Source of the DNA: Usnea hakonensis | Taxonomy: Eukaryota; Ascomycota; Lecanoromycetes; Lecanorales; Parmeliaceae | Length of the DNA stretch: 64,000 nucleotides | Assembly: GCA_013423325.1 (NCBI GenBank) | Contig: BLJB01000121.1 | Location: 62,336-126,335, forward strand | Reading direction: 5' to 3' | In this document: positions 44,831 to 54,418 of the stretch, piece after piece | Layout of the letters: every line of letters begins with the position of its first letter | Numbering within the stretch: position 1 is the stretch's first letter | Program-made: the position numbers and the translations under genes | The notes under the pieces: generated by a model | Databases searched by the model: none | Seen by the model: the letters and a program-made list of their open reading frames with translations, nothing else | Told to the model about the DNA's origin: nothing

Positions 44831-45331
44831 AGGAAGGGGGTTTCGGACGGTGGAGGGTTAAGTAGGTGGGCGGGGAGCCGGGGGCGGGGGTTCATTCTAT
44901 ACTTCGTGTTTAGTACTTCTAAGGTCGAACGTGCGTTGCCGGATGGTCTGAGCAATGATCTTACAAGGCGGGGAAGCAGATCGTAGGGAGCCGAATTAGC
45001 CGTGCCGAGGCGAGTACTGCCGGCGCAATAGCAAACATGGGAGAACGACATCATCTTTGAAGTCTAGTTGGTAGCAAGCAATTCATTTCGTATTAAGTTA
45101 ATGAAATCCTCCCCTTTGCTAGCCCTGCGAAAAGAAGAGCGCATTCTATGTTATCTTGCTAGCCATTTTTTTTTTTTTGGTATGAGTGATTGTTGATGTG
45201 ATGATGAAATCCACCACGCTTCCTGAATCTGCAAGACGGAAAACACATTCTGTATCGTCAACATACTCTCCTCATTCAGCCTGGAACATTAACCCTCTCC
45301 TTTCCCTTCTCCTTCCGGCGTACTCAAATGC

Positions 45332-46516
45332 CTAGTTCAAGCGGCTTCCCCCAGCAGCGTGGCGACGTCTCATATGATCGACAAGCTTATCCTTGCGATA
45401 GCTAGCATAGTTGCAACCTCTAGTGACACACTTCCAATTTTTGGGACCAGATTGGTGTTTCTTGGCGTGGCGTACTAGGTCAGATTGGCGTTTGAAGGTT
45501 TGATTGCATTTCTTGCATGGTGCACGCTGCGGGTTTGGCGGTCCGATGTCGACAGGGATGAGAGCGTTGTTGGATGTGGGCATGGGGAGCGGATTGTTGG
45601 CCGAGGCTTGGCTGGTGGTGTACATGTTCGGTGGCAGCGCAAACGGACCTTCGGCCATCAATCCCATATCCATAGGAGCGATGGAATTGTTGGAATCCTG
45701 CATGGAAAATGGGTAATTGGCCGAGGCTCGTCCGGTGGTGTGCATGTCCGGTGGGAGTGCAAACGGATTTCCGGTCATCAATCCCATGTCCAGGGGTAGG
45801 ATAGGATTGTTTGACACGGGCATAGGGACTAGATTGTTGGCTATGGCCTGTCCGTTGGTGTAAGTGGTGGATCCGCTGGCGAAGGTGTTGGTGCCATTGA
45901 ATGCGGCATCGGCAGCGAACGGGCGCTCGATGTAGTTTGACGGACCTGAAGAATACCGAGTAGTAGGAGGGACGCCACTGTATCCTGCATACGTCGGGTT
46001 TGTGAGGTTGAGTGCACCAGTGCTGAAGACGTGAGGCTGAGCAGACGACAGGGCATTCGTATCGAAGCGGGGAGCGTCAGGATAGCCTAATGAGTCAGCG
46101 AGGTATCTGTTCGCAATACCTGCAGCTGGCAGCCTTTGCGCAAAACTGTGGTTTTCATTGAAAGGCGCATAGTTGTTATTGCTGCACTCGTTGATGACAC
46201 TATGATTTCCCGCGGAGTATGAGAACGCCGAAGATCGGGAGGAATCACGGGGATAGCCTCCCGAAAAGCCTGTAGCAGAAGTCACTAGTACGCCGGACGG
46301 GTTGGATGCAGCCGCGACAGCAGATTGATGGTTCGAGGCGATCTCGCATGCACAGTTGCAATGGGCCAAAAGTGGGGTGCCCACGACACTTTCCGAATTG
46401 GTTTATGGATTAGCTTGTGACAAAAAAAAAACCTACCCGGGCTGAGCTGCAGCTAAGTAATGCATATGAGCATCTTGCTGCAGTCTCGGCACGAGATTGG
46501 TCCTTTCTTCCTCCAT
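45332..46516 (-). CDS. C2H2 zinc-finger protein, paralogue 1 (378 aa)
   Basis: Two exons, 46516..46437 and 46388..45332. The 48-nt intron begins GTAGG followed by ten T and has a CTAAT branch-like site. Exon 1 encodes a 26-residue leader (MEEERTNLVPRLQQ...AAAQPG). The middle is Asn/Ser/Ala/Pro-rich and carries three copies of a 40-residue unit (120 bases) with ALPPDM, MDMGLM and NNPxPM motifs. The last 61 residues hold two fingers: CKKC-x12-H-x3-H (318-338, FKRQSDLVRHAKKH) and C-x4-C-x12-H-x4-H (347-370, YASYRKDKLVDHMRRRH). Likely a nuclear DNA-binding protein; targets unknown. It is clearly related to the gene at 55597-56819, with the same exon-1 length of 80 nt, donor and finger spacing. 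Confidence 0.85.
45590..45950 (-). repeat. 120-bp in-frame repeats in C2H2 paralogue 1
   Basis: CCGAGGCTTG at 45601, CCGAGGCTCG at 45721 and CTATGGCCTG at 45841 mark units exactly 120 bases apart, coding about 40 residues each. Confidence 0.85.
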
Positions 46517-46790
46517 AGTGCTGACGGGCGTCGAGGCCGACTGGAACTGGGCGTTGGTGATGCAGAAACCGGGCGCTCTTCGTGCAGGAACGGGCGACCA
46601 ATCAGAATGAGAAGATGTTCGAACGTCAAATAAAAGGGCGCGAAGCTGACAATGATGAAGAGCAAACCTTTTAAAACTTGTCGGGGGAGCCTAGGGTTCT
46701 TGTAGACAATTCTTTGCTCCCTATGGGGGCGGAGTAGCTCCTGAAATTGTATTTAGGAGTATATGCAGGCCCATGTCAGCCTCAGCCAAT
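46517..46790 (-). promoter_or_regulatory. Promoter region conserved with the second C2H2 gene
   Basis: Blocks shared with 56820-57090 in the same order and direction: CGTGCAGGAACGGGCGACCA (vs CGTGCAAAAGCGGCCGACCA), CTTGTAGACAAT, GGGGCGGAGTAG (vs GGGGCGAAGTAG), and CAGCCTCAGCCAAT (vs CAGCCTCGCCCAAT). The CCAAT pieces may be functional. Confidence 0.65.
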
Positions 46791-47387
46791 CAAAATTCGA
46801 CATTAAAAAAGGGCGCAGGAGAGTTTGTCTATGCGTGAATAGATTCCTCCCCAATACTGGGACTGATATTGGTAATCTCTGAAATGACTATGAAGTCCAA
46901 TTTAGGCCGCGTGGGTAACGGACGCGTATGAATGATTATTCCAACTTCTGAAAAAGGGCGGAAAGAAGGGTTCCGTCTGAATACTAATTACTATACCGTT
47001 GTCGTAATTAGGGAAAGTCCAATGAGGACCACGCCTACAGCAAGATTTCGAATATCAAAACTGTTCTCGCCAAGGACATGTGAACTTCGTGTGATCAAAA
47101 ATTTCTTTGCGGACTTTGCCTTTGTGAAGATATTATGTTGCAAAGGCCACGTTCTTGTCGCGTTCCGCTGCGATATTTGGCTGAGACAGTACCTTATCGA
47201 GCTGATACGCTCAATGTTGACTTCTGTGGTCGATTACGTGCATTGCAGACCGTGCCTTGTAAGCAACAGTGAGTGCCGATGACGGCAACATTTTGACAAG
47301 CCATTAATCGAAATGCTAACAAGACCATCAGCCTTGAAAAGCAATACATGAGAGAGTGCTAGTATTGGCTGTTGCTAGCTGGTCTCG
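46791..47387. other. Spacer between C2H2 paralogue 1 and the MFS gene
   Basis: AT-rich, no supported gene. Contains distal upstream DNA of the zinc-finger gene and the 3' region of the MFS gene. Confidence 0.5.
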
Positions 47388-49043
47388 TCAAGTCTTCTCT
47401 GTTTGGCAGCCTTTCGGCTCGCCATTTCCATTTGTTTCAGCGGCGATCTCATCCCACATCTTCTCTTTACCACTCTCATCGCTATTCGGAGTACCGGCTG
47501 CAATCTCTTCATCTTGCGCTTGGGGCGGATCTTTCTCTTTTGATCCCAAGTCCCTCCTCCTAATCCCCCAACCACCTCTCCATCCTACCCAACCTTTCTC
47601 CCATGGCCCTTTTGCGAAACAGAAGCACAAAGCCGCCCCGATAAAGCCCAAACTAGCACTGCCGCTTCTGTGCCATCCTCCTTGCGCATACAGCGTGTTT
47701 CCTACACTGGTTCCCACGATCTGTCCGATAAACACGCTTACCATGAACGCGGTGTTGGTTCTGTTTCTGGCCTTGGGCTCGATTGCATAGATGGCCGTTC
47801 GGTTCGCAATCTGAGTGGTTTGGAGACCGAAATCGATCATAAAAGCCTGAATGATAGGGCCAGCGACGGTGAAAGTACATGTGAAGGTGCCGATTGCTAT
47901 GCCAGTGAAGCAGATGACCTCGCCAATAATGACGGCGAACAGTGGCACGAATCTGTCAATAACAAGCCTTGAGTATGGTGGGCCGAAGAGCATTGCAAGG
48001 ATACCAATGAGCGCAAACAAACCGATATACAAGGGACTGTAATCGTAAGGTTGCCCGGCAAGAAGGAAAGTCAAGGTAGTCCAGAAAGAAGTGAATGTCG
48101 TAGAGGTGCAGAACCCGACTAAGGAGGCCTGCATAAGGATAGGATGCTTGAAAAGCATGGCAATGATACTCCACAGCATTTTGAAATAGTTGAGGCCGTT
48201 CGGATTGGTACTAGGATAATTGGGAAGGAAAAACCACAGGAGGATGAAAATGAAATATTGGAGAGCAAATGCCAGCCAGTAAATGTTACGCCACGATGTA
48301 TACTCTGTGACGACACCGGAGAGAAGGCGAGCGATTAGGAGGCCAAGAAGCAGGCCAGAAGTTACGATTGAAAGTGCAGTTGCACGTCGGTGCACAGGGG
48401 CGAGGTCACCAACGAGGGGAAGCACTGTCTATCGGTCAGTGCGAGGACAACAGTAGCATACGAGCAAAGCCATACTTATTTGAGGTGTTACAGTCGTCAG
48501 GGCCGTCAGGTAGGAGAAGAAACAGAACACTGGAAATGAATTCGTAAGACAAAGTCCGATCCTAGAAGTTGACAGTACAGTCAGTATTTACACTATAAGG
48601 ACTTATCCGCCAGGACATGATTATACGTACCAAGCCGTAGCCGTGAACCATACCAAAATCAGAACAAAAGGTCTCCTTGGAAAAAGATCTGCTAATGGGC
48701 ACAACAATAATAGCCCTGACCCATACCCTGCTTGGGCCAGGGTAGGAATCAGGCTCACCCTTTCCTGATTGACATTGAAATCATCCGCTAATTTATTAAG
48801 AATTGGGTGAGAGTAATACAAATTGGCCACGGTAAAGGTACCTGCAAAGGCGAAAAGAAGATTTAATGCCATTGAGAATTCGAATGGTTTGTCTGGATTG
48901 TAGCGACATCTTTTGGGAGTGTAATTGACTATATTGAAGATCCTCCGCCATAGTTTAGTCTTCTTTTGCGGAGACTGTATAGAATGAGAAGACACTGTAT
49001 CACTCCCTTCGGATACCTTCGTCTCCTCACCAGATGATGCCAT
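47388..49043 (-). CDS. Major facilitator superfamily transporter (511 aa)
   Basis: Three exons, 49043..48631, 48561..48476 and 48424..47388. Introns of 69 and 51 nt restore the frame; the second acceptor, GACAG, completes an ATG codon to give VTPQIMLPLVGDLAP. After a hydrophilic N terminus of about 55 residues there are about 12 hydrophobic helices. Motif-A-like sequence follows helix 2 (GSGLLLLCPLADLFPRRPFV), and GDLAPVHRRATALSIVTSG and GVVTEYTSWRNIYWLAF are typical of the drug:H+ antiporter-like MFS group with bacterial relatives. The C-terminal ~60 residues are charged. Substrate unknown. An upstream in-frame ATG six codons earlier is a possible alternative start. It lies between the two C2H2 paralogues, which may or may not be meaningful. 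Confidence 0.88.
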
Positions 49044-51190
49044 ATACTTAGTTGTTGGCAAGAAAGACCATTAGAGACCAGAAAAAGCCGTTGTTTCAAT
49101 CTCAAGTCGATGTTTCTTCAAGAACAAAAGACTCAAGGCTGCGTAGACATATATAAGAAGGTTAAAGAGTAGAGAAAAAAAAAATTGGCAAAAGTCATAG
49201 TTGAATGACGAAAGGTCTTGTTGCCGAAGGTATTGCCGGCCGACACTAAACTGCAAGAGGAAGGAGTTCACCAAGAACCTATCAGCTTTTCTTGCGATTG
49301 CGGCCCGTCGTGCCGTCATTGCCGTCTTGACCGAGATGCCCGAGAACCCACAGCCAAAAGTGTCAAGCGAAATGCTGCTTGCTACGTTGGGAAGCTATCC
49401 CTTTATGTGCTCCGTCGCCAGGAAACATCAAAGGCTTAGCTCTTGGACTCGGCCACCATTGATTGATTCATGAAATCAAGTCGGTCCTGAATCAGCTGTT
49501 GAGGACACGACAGAATTCGGCATATGTTCCGCCGCACCGTTGATGATACACTCGCATGGCAGAGCCACTATGTAGGTTGATGGCGATGGCAGAGAAACCT
49601 GCTTCCCATCGAAGCAGGAACGTAGTCGTTCCGATCCGTGACGGTCACATAATGGAAAGAGACTTTCAAGGATGTCTGAGATGTACATGTTGCTGATGGC
49701 CTCCTTGGCGTGGAGCATCGAAGTTCTGGATGGAATACTGTTGTTTATCATGCATAAAGTCTCGAGGACATTCTGATAATTATCTTAAGGTGTCAGGCGA
49801 GAGCGAGATAGTTGAGAAGAATTTCCGAGCTACCTCCCAGAAAGACTTACTTTGTGGCCGCCGCCATATAAGGCTTCAGCAACATTGTCACATTCCTCGA
49901 AACGTTCGCTGCACATAGCTTTCGTTCATAATTCGCTTCGGAAATCTCCATGTCTCGTCCAGACAAGTCTCCACCCACCAACGACTTTGAAATGTGGTCT
50001 AATCGTCTAGCAGAACGAATTGCTCGCGAACGTCTTCGAGGTCTAGCTAGTCGTAAGCTTGCCGGGAGGAACAAGCCAATAAAGCAAGTCTAGTCGAGTG
50101 ATAGCAAGCTCAACCATGTTGCCATACACATGGAAAGCGCGGTCAAGCTTGAAATTTCGCGGCGTTCGTGTCCAATGTGGAATTCGCGTTGATGGGAGCA
50201 TCGATACCGAGAAGGACTTCGGGCCTCAGTCTTGTCATCATGACCATCCTGATTTTCTTTTAGAGAACTTGGTAGTACTGTTTTGGATAGACGCTATAGT
50301 TGTAGTTCTGTCAAAGTAGATATCCCGTCTTCTATCGCGGCGTCGCCTTCATCACAAAAGCCCCCAATATCCCGAGTCAAGAAAGATGCATCTTGAGACA
50401 AACCAACCATGAAGATCCTATCCACGCCAAGGCACCGGCCAACGCATCCCTCTTCCGCTTCGGGTTGGGACTCGCAATACACGTCACAGAGAAAGACATC
50501 AGTAAATCACTGTGGGTAGAGGGAGATCTGCCCCCTATTCGTATTGAAATGTTGATAGTCCTGTATCCGATTCTCATAGACCAACACACTGCAATAGCTA
50601 TGATCATGAAGAGGATGCACCGGTTTTGGATTCATGATGATAGGATTGACATTGGCATTTCAGATGTGGAAAGTCAAGACGAAAGCTCTCGAAAGCAGGG
50701 TAGAAAAGGTCATCTTACCCACAAGGATCACATTTTCGTGGATTCTCTCAATGAAAGCGGCCACCTTATCTGGAAGCGTGTCTGAGGTTGAAGATTTAGG
50801 AGAGTTTGAAGATTGATTCTTGCTGTGTAATGACCGAAGCTATCCAGACACGGAAGGGATGCTTAGCGATACCGCTAGTAAGATATATAGGGCTAGCGGA
50901 GTATATTACAGCACTTTGCTCAAAATGGCAACGGGGATCTGTGCCAAGACGCTGAGGGCTGTGAGGCCCTGGGCTTTGCTGTGCTGAAGCCTGGAGCGTA
51001 GGAAGGCTGAGCATACTGTTACATTCCAGCGATGATGACGATAGGAGACTATCTCCAATTCGATTCATCGCTATAGGTACCCAACTCCTTGCTCCAGTAA
51101 AGTAGGTAAGGTGCACTAACATCGACATCTTACTAGATCCCTCGCCTACATACCGCGACAAATAGCCTCAAACTCTATCCGCATCTAGCA
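49044..51190. other. Intergenic region (2.1 kb)
   Basis: No gene I can defend. It contains a 47-codon open frame at 49950-50093 and an exon-like stretch on the minus strand near 50737-50818. A TATATATC candidate on the minus strand lies near 50882. Confidence 0.45.
49950..50093 (+). CDS. Possible small ORF (47 aa)
   Basis: ATG in TCTCCATGT, coding MSRPDKSPPTNDFEMWSNRL followed by an Arg/Leu-rich helix-like stretch and ending PIKQV. Composition is protein-like, but there is no homologue I recognise and no promoter evidence. It may be chance. Confidence 0.2.
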   Translation: MSRPDKSPPTNDFEMWSNRLAERIARERLRGLASRKLAGRNKPIKQV

Positions 51191-52834
51191 ATGCGACTCC
51201 TCGATACCTCCACCCTCAAACTCCACGAATTCTATGATGAAGCCATCCCGCAGTACGCCATCCTCTCCCATACTTGGGGCGAGGAGGAAGTGTCGTTCCA
51301 CGACCTGCAGAACAAGACACCAGAGCAGCTGGACGGATGGAAAGGGTATATGAAAATAAAAGCTTGTTGTGCAGTAGCAGCGTCGAGTAGATATAAGTAT
51401 GTCTGGATAGATACATGCTGCATCGACAAGACTAGCAGTGCAGAGTTGTCCGAAGCGATCAACTCCATGTACCGATGGTACCGAAATGCAAAGGTTTGCT
51501 ACGCCTATCTCGTCGATGTCTGGATTGGCGAAGAGCACAAGGTCAGTCTAGGGGAATTGAAAGAGTACAATCTCCAGGTGGCAACAGATGTTTCGGATTT
51601 TTGGAAAAGGTTTCGTGAGAGCAGATGGTTCACCAGGGGATGGACGTTGCAAGAGCTCTTGGCCCCGAGATGGATGGATTTCTTCGACAAAGACTGGCGA
51701 CGCTTGGGAAATAAGTCCACCCTCATAAGGGAGCTGTCATCCATCACTGGGATTCTAGCAAACCACATTTTTGAGCACACGTCTGCGAGCGCAGCACAGA
51801 AGATGTCCTGGGCTTCTGGAAGGAAGACGACTAGAGTGGAGGACATGGCTTACAGCTTGATGGGTATCTTCGACGTGAACATGCCATTGCTCTATGGTGA
51901 AGGGAGAAATGCTTTCATTAGACTTCAGCACGAGGTTGTAAAAGTTTCGGACGATGAATCCATATTCGCCTGGGAGGACGATATTCTCCGGGAGAGTGGC
52001 ATGTTCGCGCAATCGCCAAAAGCGTTCGCTAAATCCGGGGATATAGTCCAGATCAACGATGATGACCCACTTTACGTGAGTAGAGCACCGTACGCGGTGA
52101 CTAATAGAGGTCTGGCGATCGAAAATTTCGCCCATGGAGAAAGTGATTCACCACGTGTCTCAGACTTGGACATCTCGCTCCTACCGCTCAACTGCAAACG
52201 TCAGGCACAGTCAGGTTTTGAGCGGTTCGAACTACGTATTATGATTGAGCTGACGAAAACTTCTCGAGATGGACTTTTACGATGGTCACCGCGGCTGTTG
52301 AAGCCACCAAGGTGCTCTTTCAATTTGACCTCTCCTCGATTGGTGTACATCCGGCCTATCTACATCTTACGCAACTATGCTTTCGGATCGTCGCTACGCT
52401 ACATCGACCCAGAATTCCTGATCAAAGGTAGGCTTCTACTCGCTGAAACCTTTGATTGTCGATCAGAGCAAGATAGTCTTTTTTCTACGTCGCAGGATGA
52501 GCAGAAGTGGTGGATCTCAAACTGGATGGATCAAAAATTTCCAGCAATTTTGTTCAAGAGCAGCATATCTGGTTCTCCTGCACTGTTTGGCGTGATCCTA
52601 CATGCGAATGGCACTATTATCGATAGCATACATCTCATCGTTCCCTCAATGGGCCAGACTTTTCTTGAGGAGATGAACAAGTACAGACGAAAGTGTCAGC
52701 CCAATATAGAAACTCGAGCTTTCAAACGCCTACAGGATGGATCGATGGTCTCGGTGGTTCTGAAAAGGAGAAGGGTGGATACCAAGTTTGGGATAGACTT
52801 GTACTCTTGGAGAAACATTATAGAAATCTCATAG
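51191..52834 (+). CDS. HET-domain protein (547 aa)
   Basis: Intronless, starting MRLLDTSTLKLHEFYDEAIP. The heterokaryon-incompatibility (HET) domain covers about 20-170: YAILSHTWGEEEVSFHDLQ, then YVWIDTCCIDKTSSAELSEA, INSMYRWYRNAKVCYAYLVD and RESRWFTRGWTLQELLAPR. The post-HET region conserved in this class follows, with KKMSWASGRKTTRVEDMAYS and LMGIFDVNMPLLYGEGRNAF (230-270). The C-terminal half has no recognisable repeat or WD domain. HET-domain proteins trigger programmed cell death on fusion of incompatible hyphae, although many paralogues have unknown roles. All HET core blocks are intact, so this is not an obvious pseudogene. Confidence 0.92.
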   Translation: MRLLDTSTLKLHEFYDEAIPQYAILSHTWGEEEVSFHDLQNKTPEQLDGWKGYMKIKACCAVAASSRYKYVWIDTCCIDKTSSAELSEAINSMYRWYRNAKVCYAYLVDVWIGEEHKVSLGELKEYNLQVATDVSDFWKRFRESRWFTRGWTLQELLAPRWMDFFDKDWRRLGNKSTLIRELSSITGILANHIFEHTSASAAQKMSWASGRKTTRVEDMAYSLMGIFDVNMPLLYGEGRNAFIRLQHEVVKVSDDESIFAWEDDILRESGMFAQSPKAFAKSGDIVQINDDDPLYVSRAPYAVTNRGLAIENFAHGESDSPRVSDLDISLLPLNCKRQAQSGFERFELRIMIELTKTSRDGLLRWSPRLLKPPRCSFNLTSPRLVYIRPIYILRNYAFGSSLRYIDPEFLIKGRLLLAETFDCRSEQDSLFSTSQDEQKWWISNWMDQKFPAILFKSSISGSPALFGVILHANGTIIDSIHLIVPSMGQTFLEEMNKYRRKCQPNIETRAFKRLQDGSMVSVVLKRRRVDTKFGIDLYSWRNIIEIS

Positions 52835-53365
52835 CATGTCGACAGAAGATGGACATTAACGTCAAAAGCTAAGATTGGAAACGATAGACCCGCCTGTAAA
52901 GATTGAGTTGATGCTCTGAACTTCTCGATAAGTCGAAATATTCGAAATGCTCTTTCGAGATGATGTGGACTCATATGGCACAGCTTGCGTAGTCGAAGAG
53001 GCGACCCTTAAAGCATCACTCCGCGCCGCGTAGGTTTCAGACGTACCTGATCGCCAGCAGCATTCCGAGTAGCATCAGTACTTTCAATGACATTTTCTTG
53101 CCTCTCTGGGTTGGTCCAGAGCCTGGCTGCTTGGTGTGCTCATCGCAAGCATTGATCCTCGTCCAAGAAATTGTCCATGGCAGCAAATCGCTTAGCAGTC
53201 GGCAAGTAGATAGTGGCGTAGGAGCAGAATGAATCCTGTTAGATAGTGGTACATGGTGTGAAATGTAAAGATCTTCACCAAACTTACCCGGCGCTCACTC
53301 CATCGGGAACACACCACTACCACCCGCAGCATCACCACAATATCTTCCCCGTTTCACTTTCAACA
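52835..53365. other. Spacer between HET gene and CCDC174-like gene
   Basis: No gene seen. The last 100 bases are the CA/CT-rich leader of the next gene. Confidence 0.5.
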
Positions 53366-54418
53366 ATGCCAACAAACCCCTCCCTCTACGGCCTCCCCCG
53401 CCCCCGATCTTCCAAACCCACCGCCAACAACTCCTCTTCCGCCTTCACAGCCACCCTCTCCACCCTCCTCGCCTCCCCTTCCCCCGCCTCAACCACAACA
53501 ACCGGCCGCCCACGCCCCTCGAAGTCCAAACCCGACATCTTCACCGCCCATAACAAGGGTAGTAAAAAGCGTGCTTTGGCAGATATATCCGATGACACTG
53601 GGCTTGCACGGCCGCAAAAACATGCTCAACACAGCGAAGCCGTCGACGCGGCTACCCTGCATCGCTCCAAGAGGAAAATGGAAGAAAAAGCACGTTTGTA
53701 TGCTAGTATGAAGAGGGGGGACTATGTACCCCCGTCCGACGGGGGTGTGAACAAAGAGGAGAATGCACTGGTAGATTTCGATAGGAAGTGGGCCGACAAG
53801 CAGGATGACGCCGAGCGGAAATACGACACGGAAACCGACGACGACGGAGACAGCGAAGGCGACGCAGAGCCAAAACCAGAAGGCGATGAAGAAATGGTCG
53901 AATACGAAGACGAATTCGGCCGCCTGCGCACCACCACCAAAACCAACCTCGCCGCCCACCTCCGCGCCCAATCCGCCCAATCCCACGCCGCAACCGAACT
54001 ATCCGCCATGCGCGCCCGCCCCGCCCAACCCACCACCCTCATCCACGGCGACACGATCCAATCCTCCGCGTTCAACCCCGACGCCCCTCACACCATCCAA
54101 ATGCAAAACCTCGCGCGAAAGCGCGATAGGAGCGCGACGCCCCCTGCGGAAACGCATTATGATGCGAGCAAGGAGGTTAGGAGTAAAGGGGTGGGGTTTT
54201 ATCAGTTTAGTAGGGATGAGGGGGGGAGGAGGAGGGAGATGGAGGCGTTGGGGGTGGAGAGGAGGGGGACGGAGAGGGAGAGGGAGGTGAGGAGGGTGGA
54301 GAAGGAGAGGAGGGTTGAGGAGAGGAGGAGGTTGATTGCTGAGAAGAGGGGGGTGAGGTTGGCGGAGAGGTTTTTGGAGGGGTTGGAGGGTGAGTTGCGA
54401 GGAAGGGACCAGGCGTAG
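53366..54418 (+). CDS. CCDC174/DUF4078-like nuclear protein (350 aa)
   Basis: Single exon. The start MPTNPSLYGLPRPRSSKP is preferred over an upstream in-frame opening without ATG support. Family marks are the lysine-rich coiled segment at 98-115 (LHRSKRKMEEKARLYASMKR), the ALVDFDRKW stretch, an acidic run (155-180), VEYEDEFGRLRTT at 178-190, and HYDASKEVRSKGVGFYQFSR at 264-283, the core of DUF4078. CCDC174 proteins are nuclear and linked to RNA processing and exon-junction factors in animals; the fungal role is inferred. After residue 283 the sequence becomes Arg/Glu-rich, coded almost wholly by AGG, GAG and GGG. The coding strand is C-rich before about 54110 and G-rich after, a sharp composition switch inside one exon. 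Confidence 0.8.
   Translation: MPTNPSLYGLPRPRSSKPTANNSSSAFTATLSTLLASPSPASTTTTGRPRPSKSKPDIFTAHNKGSKKRALADISDDTGLARPQKHAQHSEAVDAATLHRSKRKMEEKARLYASMKRGDYVPPSDGGVNKEENALVDFDRKWADKQDDAERKYDTETDDDGDSEGDAEPKPEGDEEMVEYEDEFGRLRTTTKTNLAAHLRAQSAQSHAATELSAMRARPAQPTTLIHGDTIQSSAFNPDAPHTIQMQNLARKRDRSATPPAETHYDASKEVRSKGVGFYQFSRDEGGRRREMEALGVERRGTEREREVRRVEKERRVEERRRLIAEKRGVRLAERFLEGLEGELRGRDQA

Larger units (their letters stand above)
42016..45331. other. Large gene-poor region with simple-sequence blocks
   Basis: 42016-43600 is ordinary-complexity DNA. One open stretch on the minus strand (42447-42851) has no good start or recognisable motif. From 43690 to about 44440 the + strand is almost entirely pyrimidine, including a CTTT microsatellite, and from about 44500 to 44890 it is almost entirely purine. 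Nothing supports a gene. Confidence 0.6.

Noticed and set aside
44427..45054. Pro/Ser/Leu-rich 203-aa minus-strand frame
   Set aside because: Reads through a purine/pyrimidine low-complexity block; no conserved feature.
50393..50785. 130-aa plus-strand frame
   Set aside because: No motif, intron signals or composition support; the opposite strand carries the more exon-like sequence.
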